A stretch of 64,000 nt of DNA from positions 4,587,940 through 4,651,939 of the forward strand of contig OZ026563.1 in NCBI GenBank assembly GCA_964020155.1, given 5' to 3'. Of the stretch, positions 1-25,759 are shown piece after piece. Each line of letters opens with the position of its first letter. The stretch's first letter is position 1. The translations under genes were made by a program, and so were the position numbers. Under the pieces are notes generated by a model that saw only the letters and a program-made list of their open reading frames with translations, was not told the origin of the DNA and did no database searches. This stretch comes from Chondrilla cf. caribensis. Taxonomy: Eukaryota > Porifera > Demospongiae > Chondrillida > Chondrillidae.

Positions 1-15545
<15,545 letters not shown>

Positions 15546-16121
15546 AACGAGGAACTCTTCTCTCTCACTCCAGTCGCTGGCGGACTAGAACCTAGGCCTG
15601 TACTCCACGACTATTAAGAATCACAAAAGGTCGTAACACAGGTGAAATAACTTGGATAATGAAATCACATAGTCAGTAGGTCAATATATACACGGTGTCA
15701 ACTACCAGTTTAACCATTAATAGACTGGCGACAACCGAAACGCACTCGTTCAGGTTCCAAATCCTAATTATCCCTTTCGACGAAAGCTTTTTTGTATTAA
15801 TACATTACGTACGTCCAGTAAACTTGTACACTGTGAGCTATTTTGTGAAACCAGATACTGGTTAAGGTGTTCTTCATGCAGTCATGCCGAACAGGTCAGC
15901 ACAGCCATTTTGAATACGCGGGGAAATAACATCAACAAACATTGTTTTTCAAGATTCACATGAAATAATATCTGATACTTGGTGTAAGAATAGCACAATA
16001 ATACACTAGACATCCAGTGCAATAATTAATATCAGTGATTTGTTGAAGATTTGTTTAAAACAGTTTTACACACAACAATGTGACCTGCCATGTGGCCAGT
16101 GCAACTCGATCGATCTAGTTA
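15546..16121. other. Intergenic, PNPLA6/7 upstream region
   Basis: Contains the presumed PNPLA promoter and 5' UTR, with a GCCATTTTG (YY1-like) at about 15905. No other gene, RNA or repeat seen. Confidence 0.5.
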
Positions 16122-16871
16122 CTACTTCTGGTCACATTTGAGGGAAAACAGCTGTTTTTCCATAATTTCTGGTGCAAACTTCATCAGCAGATAATCCGTA
16201 CAAGATTCAACAGTGGCTTCTGCCAACGGAAGTTCCTTGAAGGTGAAGTCCTCCAAAACGAAATCACTGACTTTTGACTTGTCAAGGGGTCTACCGATTC
16301 CAACACGTAATCTATGCATGACCTGAAAGAAGAGCATGTTGAAGAGAAGTATTCATGTGGTTGAGCCATATCCCCAACCAGTCATAGGCAGTTGAAGTAC
16401 TGTATAGTGGGGAATTTTCACAGGACAAAATTTTCATGGATGCTGGCCACAGTCACGTGACAGAACAACGAGAACGCCTAATTCACAGATTTTATTTTCA
16501 CGGATGTTAGGCTAACTGCAAAATCCACAAAAATTTCCCGCTATATGGTATTTCAGAATCAAAAACCACAAACACACAAACGATACAGGATATCTTGCGA
16601 TCTAAACTTATACCTGAGATTAAGGTTATCATATCAGTGTGTAGTGATCAAATTTATCTAGGCGAATACTGTATAATAGCTCATACACACATCAAGAGGG
16701 AACTTAGTGCATACTGTAATTACTGTACACATAAACATGTACACGCACAATGAAGTTACTCACGTTTGTTTGCAGAGATGCAATGGCAGACCTCACTCCA
16801 TTGTGTCCTCTGCATGAAGGTATGAGTATATCAAAAGGTGGATGTGATGAGAGAGGATGTAGGTATCATGA

Positions 16872-16933
<62 letters not shown>

Positions 16934-16935
16934 AA

Positions 16936-17006
<71 letters not shown>

Positions 17007-17315
17007 TCTGGTGCGCTTTTGGCCCTAGGCTTTCCCAAAATGGACAGTCCTCAACTTCTAACACAACGTTCATGTAAAAGTGATTCAACCTCAACAACGA
17101 TAGTCTCACCTCGCACTCCCTCCCTGCTTAAGCGTGCACTTGCCAAGCTTGAGATCAAGGTCATCGTGGATAAGGAATACTGAGTGTGGCTCAATATTAT
17201 AAATATTTGCTGGGTGCAAGTAAGAAATATGTACATAACATTAAATGGAACTATGTGTTTGAATAATGCATGCTTTAACAGATGCAGAACCACACACACT
17301 CACGCACGTACGCAG

Positions 17316-17359
<44 letters not shown>

Positions 17360-17800
17360 CACACACAACACAGAACATTCCCCACACACATCCTGTAGCA
17401 TAAACATACCAGTCTTTAAAACACTTTTCCCATTCTCATTCATAAATAGTCGTGGTTTGAGAAGGACAAGTTTATTCCCACTCTTCGTGACAGTGTGGAT
17501 GACATAACCTTTACAGGCGGACTCCACCCTCCACTGGAGGCCCAGTCGTGCCGCCAAGGAGTCTATCACCATCATACCAACGCTGTGACGCATACGCTTC
17601 ATCCCAAAGTTCCCCAAACCTACAATCTGAAAATAGAAACAGCATTAGAATACGCAAACGCACTTGGTACACCTCACAATGTCATATGAATAGGAATGTA
17701 AGTGGTATAGAATCGTATTAAAAGGACAGTAAGACCACATTTTGCGTTTCAATGGACTGTTTCCCCAATAGTGAAGCGTACCTACCATTGTTTGGGACAT
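16122..17800 (-). CDS. PTRH1: Peptidyl-tRNA hydrolase 1 (bacterial Pth-type)
   Basis: Cleaves peptidyl-tRNA released from stalled ribosomes. Exon 1 (MSQTM, ATG at 17800) is followed by an exon from 17626 to about 17410 giving IVGLGNFGMKRMRHSVGMM, which holds the GLGNxG motif and the catalytic His of RHSVG, then FMNENG with its conserved Asn. The exon at 17.11-17.21 kb gives FLIHDDLDLKLGK (catalytic Asp) and GGSAR. The exon near 16.77-16.80 kb gives GHNGVRSAIASL, whose Asn contacts substrate. The last exon (RLRVGIGRP...) ends at 16122. All canonical Pth catalytic residues are present. Its introns hold (TG)n tracts in transcript orientation. Divergent to DNTTIP2 with 140 bp between start codons. 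Confidence 0.92.
16400..16553. mobile_element. ~155-bp MITE-like element with imperfect inverted ends
   Basis: Left end tactgtatagtgggga and right end (reverse) taccatatagcgggaa are imperfect inverted repeats continuing into T-rich AATTTT. Located in a PTRH1 intron. Confidence 0.55.
16875..17003 (+). repeat. (CA)n microsatellite with AAAC breaks
   Basis: PTRH1 intron, (TG)n in transcript about 115 nt after the donor. Confidence 0.9.
17316..17362 (+). repeat. (CA)n microsatellite
   Basis: PTRH1 intron, (TG)n in transcript, tens of bases after the donor near 17409. Confidence 0.9.
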
Positions 17801-17940
17801 TTTAGCTTGCCTAGATATAACTGGACATCCGGAACCTTTGATACTCAGTCCTGCTAGTGGTCAACCATTTTGCCCTATGAATCCTCACGTGACGTAATCA
17901 GATGCACCGTTCATCTGGGGATTTCCCTACACGTGGTGCC
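17801..17940. promoter_or_regulatory. Divergent promoter PTRH1/DNTTIP2
   Basis: Only 140 bp separate the two start codons. The stretch holds CACGTGACGTAA at 17886-17897 (an E-box merged with a CRE-like half) and a CCATTTTG (YY1-like, reverse) near 17866. No TATA box is seen. Confidence 0.7.
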
Positions 17941-20168
17941 ATGCAAACCAGAAGATCCGCACGTCTTCGAGCGAAGGCGTCGAAAAAGCAACTTCAAGAA
18001 GAAAGTAAATTGCCCTCAGAGGACGTTTTGTCTTCAGAAGACAAGGAAATCGATCACTTCCATCATGAGAGCGGGGAAAATAGTGGAAATGAGGAAGATG
18101 GCATGTATTCCGTTACAGAATTGGCTTCTTTGGCGCGTAATAGTCTATTGGATACCTTTCGTCCTCACCATGGCTACGATACAGTAGACAGTTCGGCCGA
18201 GAAAGAACCTGATATTGCACCCAAAGATCCTCCTCGGGTATCAGATGGATTCATCAGTTTGGAGGACACCGGTGATGATCAGCCGCTAAAGACAAAGAGT
18301 AAGAAAAGGAAGAAGTGAGTCAGTGCCTACATATATCGTCTGCTAGTAGAAAGCACGCACATGTACATCGGTGTACTGGTTGATCCAGCCCGGCCTGTTG
18401 ATTGCCTTGGTGTTGTGGTATTATTGTGTTCTATCACTGTGTGTTTTACCAACACCTCCCACTGTTCAGCTTGACTCAGTCACCACCTGGACTTCAGCCG
18501 AACCTTGGAGAAGAAGGTCCTCTTGTATTTGATGGTTATAGCGGCACTAGCAGAACAAAAACAAAGATTTGGCAAGATGAAGAAGTATGTCCCTTATCTC
18601 TCTCTGTGCATGTGTGTATGCTGGTATATATTTGTTTGTGTGTGTGTGTGCTTGTATATTTTTGTTTGTGTGTGCGTGTATATTTTTGTTTGTGTGTGCG
18701 TGTGTGTGCTTGTATATTTTTGTTTGTGTGTGTTTGTGTATGTTTGTTTGTGTATGTTTGTTTGCATATGCATGTGTGATTTTGTGCATGTTTGTGGGTT
18801 TGTCTTCTAAAATATGCATGATATTATGCTTGATAAAATGTCTGCTACACTGGTATACTCTGATGTGTGATGCTTTGATGATTGAATGCATGTAAGTAGG
18901 TATGTATGTATGTATGCTCATAAATGTATATTATATTTACATATAGCCACTAATTCACCTGCTTTATGTACAGGATGTGAACACAATATTATGACTGTAA
19001 CACATAAACTTTTACATGACATTAGGTGCATATGTACAGTAATCCATGAAAGTAGATGCAGTGGACTAATGAGTTTGGCAGATTGTCCAAATCATTACTG
19101 TGCACACATTCAGAGTATAATATACTTTTGTATACTTCGTATGTATTTGTACTTTTGCATACACTGAGTGCATGTTATGTATTGCTGTGAACATTTCTTC
19201 ATTTCAGCTGATGAAGAAGAGCGTTCTCACAGATGATTTTGAGCAGAAGCCAAATGCACCAGTTGAACCTAATAAATATCAAAAAGCTAAAATGAAGAAG
19301 GTATCATGCTATATTTGGTATCACTTCCCCTTGTGTAGTTATTTGACATGTTGGTGTGTTATAGCTGGCTAGGGAGAGGACGGCTGGAGAAGGGTGGTTC
19401 CACCTACCTGCCACGCCCCTCACCCCGGAACTTCGCAATGATCTCAAACTGCTTAGAATGAGAGGAGCCTTAGACCCAAAGCAGCATTATAAGAAGAATG
19501 ACAGTAAAGATCTCCCAAAGTATTTTCAAGTGAGTTATAATGTGATGTACAGTGGGACAACGTGGTGAAGGACCCATTGACATAGACCAGCCATTTTGTT
19601 CACTTTGAAGGGAGTTTTTCACTCTTAACAGGTATAATTAGCATTATGATGTGAGCCCATTCTTAATATCTATGAAGTATTCTTTGTAGGAAGGTGAATT
19701 TTACTGTGTCCTTTGTAGGGAGGTGAATTTTACTGTGTCCTTTGTAGGGAGGTGAATTTTACTGTGTCCTTTGTAGGGAGGTGAAATTTACTGTGTCCTT
19801 TGTAGGGAGGTGAAATTTACTGTGTCCTTTGTAGGGAGGTGGATTTTACTGTGTCCTTTGTAGGGAGGTGAAATTTACTGTGTCCTTTGTAGGGAGGTGG
19901 ATTTTACTGTCCTTTATCAACAGTGTCCTTAGTAGAGCCTCCACGGTATATACGTACTGTATGTACTGTACACAGTGTTCTATATATGTACGTAATAGTA
20001 TGCTAACTTGCTGAACAGCACTACTCTGTGCAATATTTGCATGTAGGTTGGTAGGGTTATTGGAGGGCCAGCTGAGTTCTATTCAAGCCGAATACCCAGG
20101 AAGCAACAGAGGAACACTATAGTCGAAGAACTCCTAGCAGATGAAAAGTTCAAAATGTGTGTGTGTGT

Positions 20169-20241
<73 letters not shown>

Positions 20242-20344
20242 ATGTGTTTACAAGAATCACATGATGTTGGAGGATTATAATGTATAAACTTGGCATCATA
20301 CGTATGTGAACACACATGTAACACACACACGCACACACACACAC

Positions 20345-20382
<38 letters not shown>

Positions 20383-20474
20383 ATCAGAAGAGGAAGTATG
20401 CTGAACTTCAGGTAAAATTTTCAAAAAATAGAAGATACAAAAAACTAAAGAAGGGAAGAAAATTAAGAAAATAG
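17941..20474 (+). CDS. DNTTIP2: DNTTIP2 / Fcf2-type pre-rRNA processing factor
   Basis: Nucleolar factor of 18S rRNA maturation (yeast Fcf2). The start at 17941 is chosen because MQTRRSARLRAKAS resembles the N-terminus of animal DNTTIP2; an in-frame ATG at 17902 is the alternative. Exon 1 encodes an acidic, basic-ending N-terminus. Later exons give LMKKSVLTDDFEQKP (19.21 kb), the Fcf2 core TAGEGWFHLPATPLTPELRN and DPKQHYKKND (19.37-19.53 kb), then GGPAEFYSSRIPRKQ and TIVEELLADEKF (20.05-20.16 kb), and a lysine-rich end after YQKRKYAEL that stops at 20474. The last intron begins directly with (GT)n and ends directly with (CA)nG. An earlier intron carries an eightfold 31-bp minisatellite. The protein is much shorter than its vertebrate homologue, mainly in the N-terminal region. 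Confidence 0.9.
18600..18800 (+). repeat. TG/TTTG-rich degenerate repeat
   Basis: Repeats of tgtatatttttgtttgtgtg in a DNTTIP2 intron, soon after the GTATGT donor near 18584. Confidence 0.85.
19680..19915 (+). repeat. 31-bp minisatellite, about 8 copies
   Basis: Tandem copies of tcctttgtagggaggtgaat tttactgtg in a DNTTIP2 intron. The unit's core also occurs in the MITE at 14406-14603. Confidence 0.95.
20157..20238 (+). repeat. (GT)n at a 5' splice site
   Basis: The last-intron donor of DNTTIP2 is the first unit of this tract (exon ends ...TTCAAAAT). Confidence 0.95.
20314..20380 (+). repeat. (CA)n at a 3' splice site
   Basis: Ends in cacacag, the acceptor of the last DNTTIP2 exon. Complementary to the (GT)n at the other end of the same intron. 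Confidence 0.95.
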
Positions 20475-20791
20475 CACAGCTTTTATCCTTCATGTTCAAA
20501 CATGTCAACATCTGCTGCCAAATTTTGTTGTTATTTGATCACTGATCATGATATAATAATATTATATTTCATGTGCTATATAAGTGGTTGTTAATTGTAT
20601 TAATTATGATTAACTAAATATTATATATAATATTATTATAAGTGCACATTGCCACAAGAACCATGAATAAAATTATTTACACAAATACGTAAATATATAC
20701 AAAGATTACTAGGCAGTGTCCATAATATTGTGATAAAATACTTTCAAAAATCTTGTTAAAGGTGTAAAATAAAACAATATCCATCTTGATT

Positions 20792-22255
20792 TTAATCTTG
20801 ATCATCATCATCTAGAATAATGATATCATTGTCGTCCAATTTAAATCGCTTACAAGGGGGCGTGTCAGAAGGTGTGTCAGGAGGTGAACTGGTGTCATCT
20901 ATGAGGACAATAGTCATATCATCTTCAGTAGCACTCCCTCGTGGGACCAGGTCACTGGAGTGCTCTTTGGTTGGACCAGTCTGTGGTGAGGAATTAGATG
21001 GTCCATCGAAACCATTTCGAGGAGTCACATCATCAATGAACTGTGAGAAACTGTCCTCACTGTCGGATCCAGTCAGTAGTTCATCACTTGCAGAGACACT
21101 CTTGGCTTTGCTAATACACCACTCAACCGATTCTCCACTTTCCAAAGCATGTAATGTGTCTGTATCTTCTGGTGAAACGTTATCGTCATCGTCTTCCTCA
21201 GAATCATTCATGCACTCTTCTTCCACTTTGTCATTACTATCATCATCATCTTCAATGATATCCTCATTGCAGTTATTAATCTCCCCTCTGTCATTTTCAC
21301 CATCATCATCACCACTATCTCCATCTTCCTTCACATCAAGTTTCTGCATTTCATCGTTTTCACCATCATCATCACCACTATCTCCATCTTCCTTCACAGC
21401 AAGTTTCTGCATTTCATCATCACCATCATTGTCGTCGTCATCTCCATCATTATCATCACCTTCCTCTTCATCCTCCTTTATTCCTTCCTGCTCTCGCGTT
21501 ACCTGTCTTGAAGCAAAATCATCTAGAAGAGAAAGCAATTTGGTCTGAGCATCTTCTGAGCTCTTTTGCAAAGTGCTTTGAAGAGAAGGATCTTTCAGAG
21601 AAGGGTCCTCTTCCATACGAACTGCATCTGTTAGATGACAACCAAAATGATGGAGGAAGTCACAGCGTCTTAGTTTTTTGATCATCTTCCCAACATCAGC
21701 AAAGACGATTTTAGCTAGCCTAGTTATTTCTTCTTCACCGATGGGAAGAACATACTTTGTTTTACAGTGAGCAATCAAGTCGACCACGTCCTGAAAGTCA
21801 GGGAACTCGTCACTGTCTACGAGTCGTTGTACCTTCTTGTTGATAACATCATAGGATGTCCCTTCGTAGGGTTTAGGTGTGTCGGAAGTGTCGACAAGAA
21901 TATGAGGAGAGGTGCCGGTGAGGGAGCACAAAGTTTCCCAATCTCTAACAAACTTTTGCATGATATAGTCGGTTTTGACATAAGGGGAATCTTCCTCGTC
22001 CATTTCGTCGAGAGATAGTTCGCTTTCCTGGAATTTCATGATCGTGCTGTGTAGCGCTTTTAGCCTTTTCTCCAATTGTTTGATGTGTTTCTTGACATTC
22101 TTTTTCTTGATTACCTTTCCTTTCCCTTTAAATTTACTTTTAACTTCATTGGACCTCCCTGCAGTTGTATCTTGATGCGGCTGTATTTCTCGTTGTCTCC
22201 GACCTTCTGAAGTTTCCAAAGAAAGGGCACTATCACAGCTGGACGCCATTTTCAA
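20792..22255 (-). CDS. DAXX: DAXX homologue (H3.3 chaperone), intronless
   Basis: A 487-aa protein on one exon. Residues ~55-85 give a coiled helix (KHIKQLEKRLKALHSTIMKF) followed by ESELSLDEMDEEDSPY, matching the DAXX helical bundle (human ELDLSELDDPDSAY). Then come KPYEGTSYDVINKKVQRL, FPDFQDVVDLI and FLHHFGCHLTDAVR, all hallmarks of the DAXX histone-binding domain. A long Asp/Glu-rich tract follows, with two near-identical copies of MQKLxVKEDGDSGDDDGEND. The protein ends in DNDIIILDDDDQD, a SUMO-interacting motif where vertebrate DAXX also ends in one. The start may be the second Met (22249), which sits in AAAATGGCG like several neighbouring genes. Known role: with ATRX, deposits H3.3 at repeats and represses transcription. 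The lack of introns is unusual in this window. Confidence 0.9.
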   Translation of the reverse strand: MKMASSCDSALSLETSEGRRQREIQPHQDTTAGRSNEVKSKFKGKGKVIKKKNVKKHIKQLEKRLKALHSTIMKFQESELSLDEMDEEDSPYVKTDYIMQKFVRDWETLCSLTGTSPHILVDTSDTPKPYEGTSYDVINKKVQRLVDSDEFPDFQDVVDLIAHCKTKYVLPIGEEEITRLAKIVFADVGKMIKKLRRCDFLHHFGCHLTDAVRMEEDPSLKDPSLQSTLQKSSEDAQTKLLSLLDDFASRQVTREQEGIKEDEEEGDDNDGDDDDNDGDDEMQKLAVKEDGDSGDDDGENDEMQKLDVKEDGDSGDDDGENDRGEINNCNEDIIEDDDDSNDKVEEECMNDSEEDDDDNVSPEDTDTLHALESGESVEWCISKAKSVSASDELLTGSDSEDSFSQFIDDVTPRNGFDGPSNSSPQTGPTKEHSSDLVPRGSATEDDMTIVLIDDTSSPPDTPSDTPPCKRFKLDDNDIIILDDDDQD

Positions 22256-22352
22256 TCAATATCGCACAACCCGTATACTGTATTTTGATTATACAATCCA
22301 ATCATTCAACACGAAACATTAATCAACAACTGCAAAGTTCTATTAATTCAAT

Positions 22353-22889
22353 TCAATCTTCTTGTTCCTGCGAACGCAAGTGCGCTGCCTTCCTCTGTTC
22401 AACTCGAGCCTTCCTTTGCTTCAGAGACATTTTAATTCTGTTGAAACGTTTCTTTTCTTTTGGTTCATTCTTTGGTTTCTTGACAGCCACTGGATTCTCT
22501 CTTATTTTCGCATGTGCATTCTTGTACATATCTTCCAACTGCAGATTAAAACAAAAGATTAAGTGTTTCATATAAAGGGGCATGCAGCTCACACACTCAC
22601 TCCATCAGCAGTTATCCCATTTTTGATAAATCGTGAAAAGTGACTCTTGTACTTGTCCTCATCCTCCTCCTGAAGGAGTCGCATGTAGTCGGCGACATGA
22701 CCGCCAAAGATATACTTCCGTAATGTCTCAGCATCCAGTTCATCCTTCTCACTATCATAACCGACAAATCTTGTTGGGCTGCAGGTGAGAGAAGATGAAA
22801 ACACTATAGGGATCACATCCCAGTTATTTATAAGGAGTTATTCACAAAAACATAATACACACACACACACACACACAGACACAGACACA

Positions 22890-22957
<68 letters not shown>

Positions 22958-24384
22958 TGAGGTATATCTATTCCTCCATCAATCGCTCCTTTCATTGCGG
23001 CAAACACTCTGGCCCCAGTGGTGGTCCTCGTCAGCCCCACATCAAGGTAGGCCTTGAACGCCCCAGGACCATCCATAGCATCTTCAACATTGTAATCCTC
23101 TCCATCGACTTCCTCTTGGCCTGGATATTTCTCTGCTAGATCAAACTTTGTTAGAAGCTACAACAGAAGTACATTAACACCAAAGGGTGATTTCATGTAA
23201 GCAAAAAACATGTGAACACCAACAAACAGACAGAAAAAAAGCAGTATAAAATACAGCCAGCAGTCAGCTGCCAAAACGTTTGGTGTAATAAAATTTCTAT
23301 GGCTAGAGAATTCCATTGAACTTATCCACATTGGAAAGTACATTCTACATAGTACACACGTACACTCTGCACAAGGATCACAGGCTGTCCATGTACCATG
23401 TCGACAGTGTACTGATAGAGATGAAAATAGCGTAAGACACTCACTCTTCTAGCCAGCAAGAGCCCTGTGCAGTAGGCAGCTGAATAGTTAGTGAGACCAA
23501 CTGGGACACCATATCTTGGCAACTCGTGAGCATAAGCAGCTGCAATGATGATGTCGCCTTCTATCTTGGCATAGGCAATTTGACATATGATGTCGGTGTT
23601 GGTGAAGCGAACGATTAGCCGATACTTGGGTGTATTGTACTTGTTCTTGTCCTGAGCTATCAAGCGTCTACGAGCATAGTAGTCTGTCTTCCCCTCTGTA
23701 CAGGACAGATAATGAGGCTTAGTGTGATGAACAGCAATGCTTTTAGCATTGTTCGGAGTACACTCTCTGGAATACAGCTACACTTTTCCAGGCACCCTAT
23801 ACCACTGTATGTGGCCATGTCACTACAACCCATGTACACAAAGATGTCGGTATATCTTGTGCTGATCTATTCTTAAAAATGCACAATACTCGTAAGCGTT
23901 CCAATCTCACAAATATTTAAAAAATAGCCAATAGACAATGATATAATTATAGAGATAAACGGATGATAAGTCCTATTAGGAATTAAAAGGAATATTGTGT
24001 TTGTAACTAACATCCAGGTAACTTGAAGGCTAAATCGATGGGTCCATCAACGTTTTAATTTGCAACACTATACAAACCAAACCTTCACCCATGAACAACA
24101 GTTGCAGAAGACGGACTAAGACAGTATAGCTGGTATGGGATCCAGCCGAATTTTTACTCACCCCTTCGTCTTCTGAATTTCACTTGATAGCGCATAAAAT
24201 ACGCCTTATTCTTGACAACTTTAACAAACGGCTATATAGAGTAGAAATATAGCATACAGTAACAACAGCAGAGATGGCCGGTCACAATCAAGGTAATCTT
24301 CAGACATACAAGACATCTATGATACAGAAATATAGTTTTATTCATAAATATTTACTTCTTTTGATGTTGCAGTAAACCTACCAT
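22353..24384 (-). CDS. RPL5: 60S ribosomal protein L5 (uL18)
   Basis: Binds 5S rRNA in the large subunit. Exon 1 contributes only the ATG (24382-24384) before a gtaggt donor. The next exon gives [23 protein letters not shown], then [34 protein letters not shown] and [15 protein letters not shown] (23.43-23.70 kb), [11 protein letters not shown] and [15 protein letters not shown] sequence ([21 protein letters not shown], 23.0-23.16 kb), [18 protein letters not shown] (22.6-22.96 kb), and the basic C-terminus [19 protein letters not shown], stopping at 22353. The donor after IPH is the first base of a ~100-bp (TG)n tract. The 450-nt intron at 23.70-24.15 kb is where other animals host snoRNAs; I could not recognise one. 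Divergent to TRAPPC1. Confidence 0.95.
22857..22954 (+). repeat. (CA)n tract at the RPL5 donor
   Basis: In transcript orientation (TG)n starts directly at the donor after CCTCATAG; a few GACACA units lie at the far end. Confidence 0.95.
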
Positions 24385-24601
24385 GGTTCTTGCCTCCGTC
24401 TACAGATGGTGGACGATTTTCTTCCGAAGTAGCCCAATATCCCTGTATAAAGTCCACGTGGGTAAGCTAGGAGGGATTTAATAGCAGGGTTATCCCCATT
24501 AGGGGATCGTGTATCACAAAGGGTATTTGTATGCGTACATACCGTCCTCTCGTGCTATCATAGATCTTCCATACCACCTGTTTTCCACAGGTTGTTTGAA
24601 G
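24385..24601. promoter_or_regulatory. Divergent promoter RPL5/TRAPPC1
   Basis: 217 bp between start codons. RPL5's first exon holds only the ATG before a splice donor, so its 5' UTR and promoter lie here. A TRAPPC1 3' splice site ends near 24590. TRAPPC1's first transcribed exon could start further left, inside RPL5 intron 1, near ATGGCCGG at 24275. Confidence 0.55.
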
Positions 24602-25030
24602 ATGACTGTATTCAACATTTACATGTACAGCAAGGAAGGGACGTGCATCTATTATCGAGCTTGGCACAGAACCAAGAAACCGTCAATTTCCGTCCAGGAG
24701 GAATACAAGCTGATGCATGGCATGATTTACTCGATCAAGTCGTTCGTGTCCAGAATGTCGCCCTCGGGGACAAAGGACAGGTTTATTGGATACAAAACCA
24801 ACTCCTACCATCTCCACTTCATGGAGAGTACGTCTGGAGTGACGATTATCATGAACACGGACTGCAACCCGCCACGGAACGTCCAGGAGTATCTCAGATA
24901 CATTTATGCCAGTATTTATGTACAATACATCGTGAAGAACCCATTCGTGGACTCCGAAGAATGGATAAGCAGTGAGCTGTTTGCTTCTAAACTTGATGAG
25001 TACGTAAAGAGCTTACCTTGCTACTCGTAG
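24602..25030 (+). CDS. TRAPPC1: Trafficking protein particle complex subunit 1 (Bet5-type)
   Basis: A 142-aa longin-like TRAPP core subunit for vesicle tethering at ER-Golgi and Golgi. MTVFNIYMYSKEGTCIYYRAWHR aligns with the family's MTVHNLYLFDRNG start, so ATG 24602 is chosen over an in-frame upstream ATG at 24509. The body contains EEYKLMHGMIYSIKSFVSRMSP, YKTNSYHLHFMESTSGVTIIMNTD and SELFASKLDEYVKSLPCYS, ending at the family's usual length. The coding region is a single exon. A good 3' splice site (TTTTCCACAG) lies just upstream, ending near 24590, so the 5' UTR is probably spliced. Confidence 0.94.
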   Translation: MTVFNIYMYSKEGTCIYYRAWHRTKKPSISVQEEYKLMHGMIYSIKSFVSRMSPSGTKDRFIGYKTNSYHLHFMESTSGVTIIMNTDCNPPRNVQEYLRYIYASIYVQYIVKNPFVDSEEWISSELFASKLDEYVKSLPCYS

Positions 25031-25614
25031 TGAACTGGTTCGTGTTATTAAATTCAACCGGCATGGTTTACTGTTTCTTATTGTATCCTGAGTCTGTACT
25101 AGTCGCATGTGGTTAAAGTGTTTGGTGTGTGTTTGCGTGTATGTTTAAGCTCTCTCTGTGTATATTTACAAAATATCATTGATTTTGTTAGCTTGGCGTT
25201 TTGCATTTGTGTGTAATTGCCGTTTTTTTCTTCGCTTGTTAACATTTTAACATTTTTGTGTGTTTATGCATATATATTTCCTGTATCCATAGATACCACT
25301 GTATTCAGTATCAATGATGCATCCAATGTACATGATACAATTTGCTACATGGTAGCAAGTGGGTAGATTGAGTAGGGTGGTTGACTGAGAGTCAGTGTTC
25401 ATGTGTATTCAAAACGTGTGTAGCTACAGTGTGTACATGCGCATATGCATTCATGCATATGTTACATCTCATCAATGTAGCATAGGAATTAGTATCTCTT
25501 TACTTCGCAAACCACGACTTATTATTTTAATCAACCTCAATCAACTCATAATTAAGTCAATTACGCAGCATTGTGTTATTAAATCGGGACAGATGGTATT
25601 GTGGTCACTGTTGG
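25031..25614. other. Intergenic between TRAPPC1 and alpha-tubulin
   Basis: AT-rich, no open frame or RNA gene recognised; holds the TRAPPC1 3' UTR and the tubulin upstream region. Confidence 0.5.
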
Positions 25615-25622
25615 TATAAATA
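25615..25622 (+). promoter_or_regulatory. TATA box of the divergent alpha-tubulin gene
   Basis: TATAAATA lies 138 bp upstream of the ATG at 25760, at a distance consistent with a ~110-base leader. Confidence 0.65.
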
Positions 25623-25759
25623 TATACCACTAGATCAGTCATATTTCATCTAGTCAGTACTACAAGAGTTCTCTTCCGAGCACGTTACTAGCACAAGAAG
25701 AGGAATCAGTTTGAAGCTATTTGAGATTATTGTAAGCAAGTGAAAATAGAGGAGTAAGA

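Noticed and set aside
23705..24155. snoRNA in the large RPL5 intron
   Set aside because: Other animals host snoRNAs in RPL5 introns, but I found no convincing C/D box pair or H/ACA double hairpin on the transcript strand.
24275..24478. A possible spliced upstream frame (MAGHNQ + [14 protein letters not shown]...) before TRAPPC1
   Set aside because: The second part overlaps the RPL5 first exon and promoter on the other strand, stops soon after the next junction, and matches nothing I know. The ATGGCC may still mark a TRAPPC1 leader.
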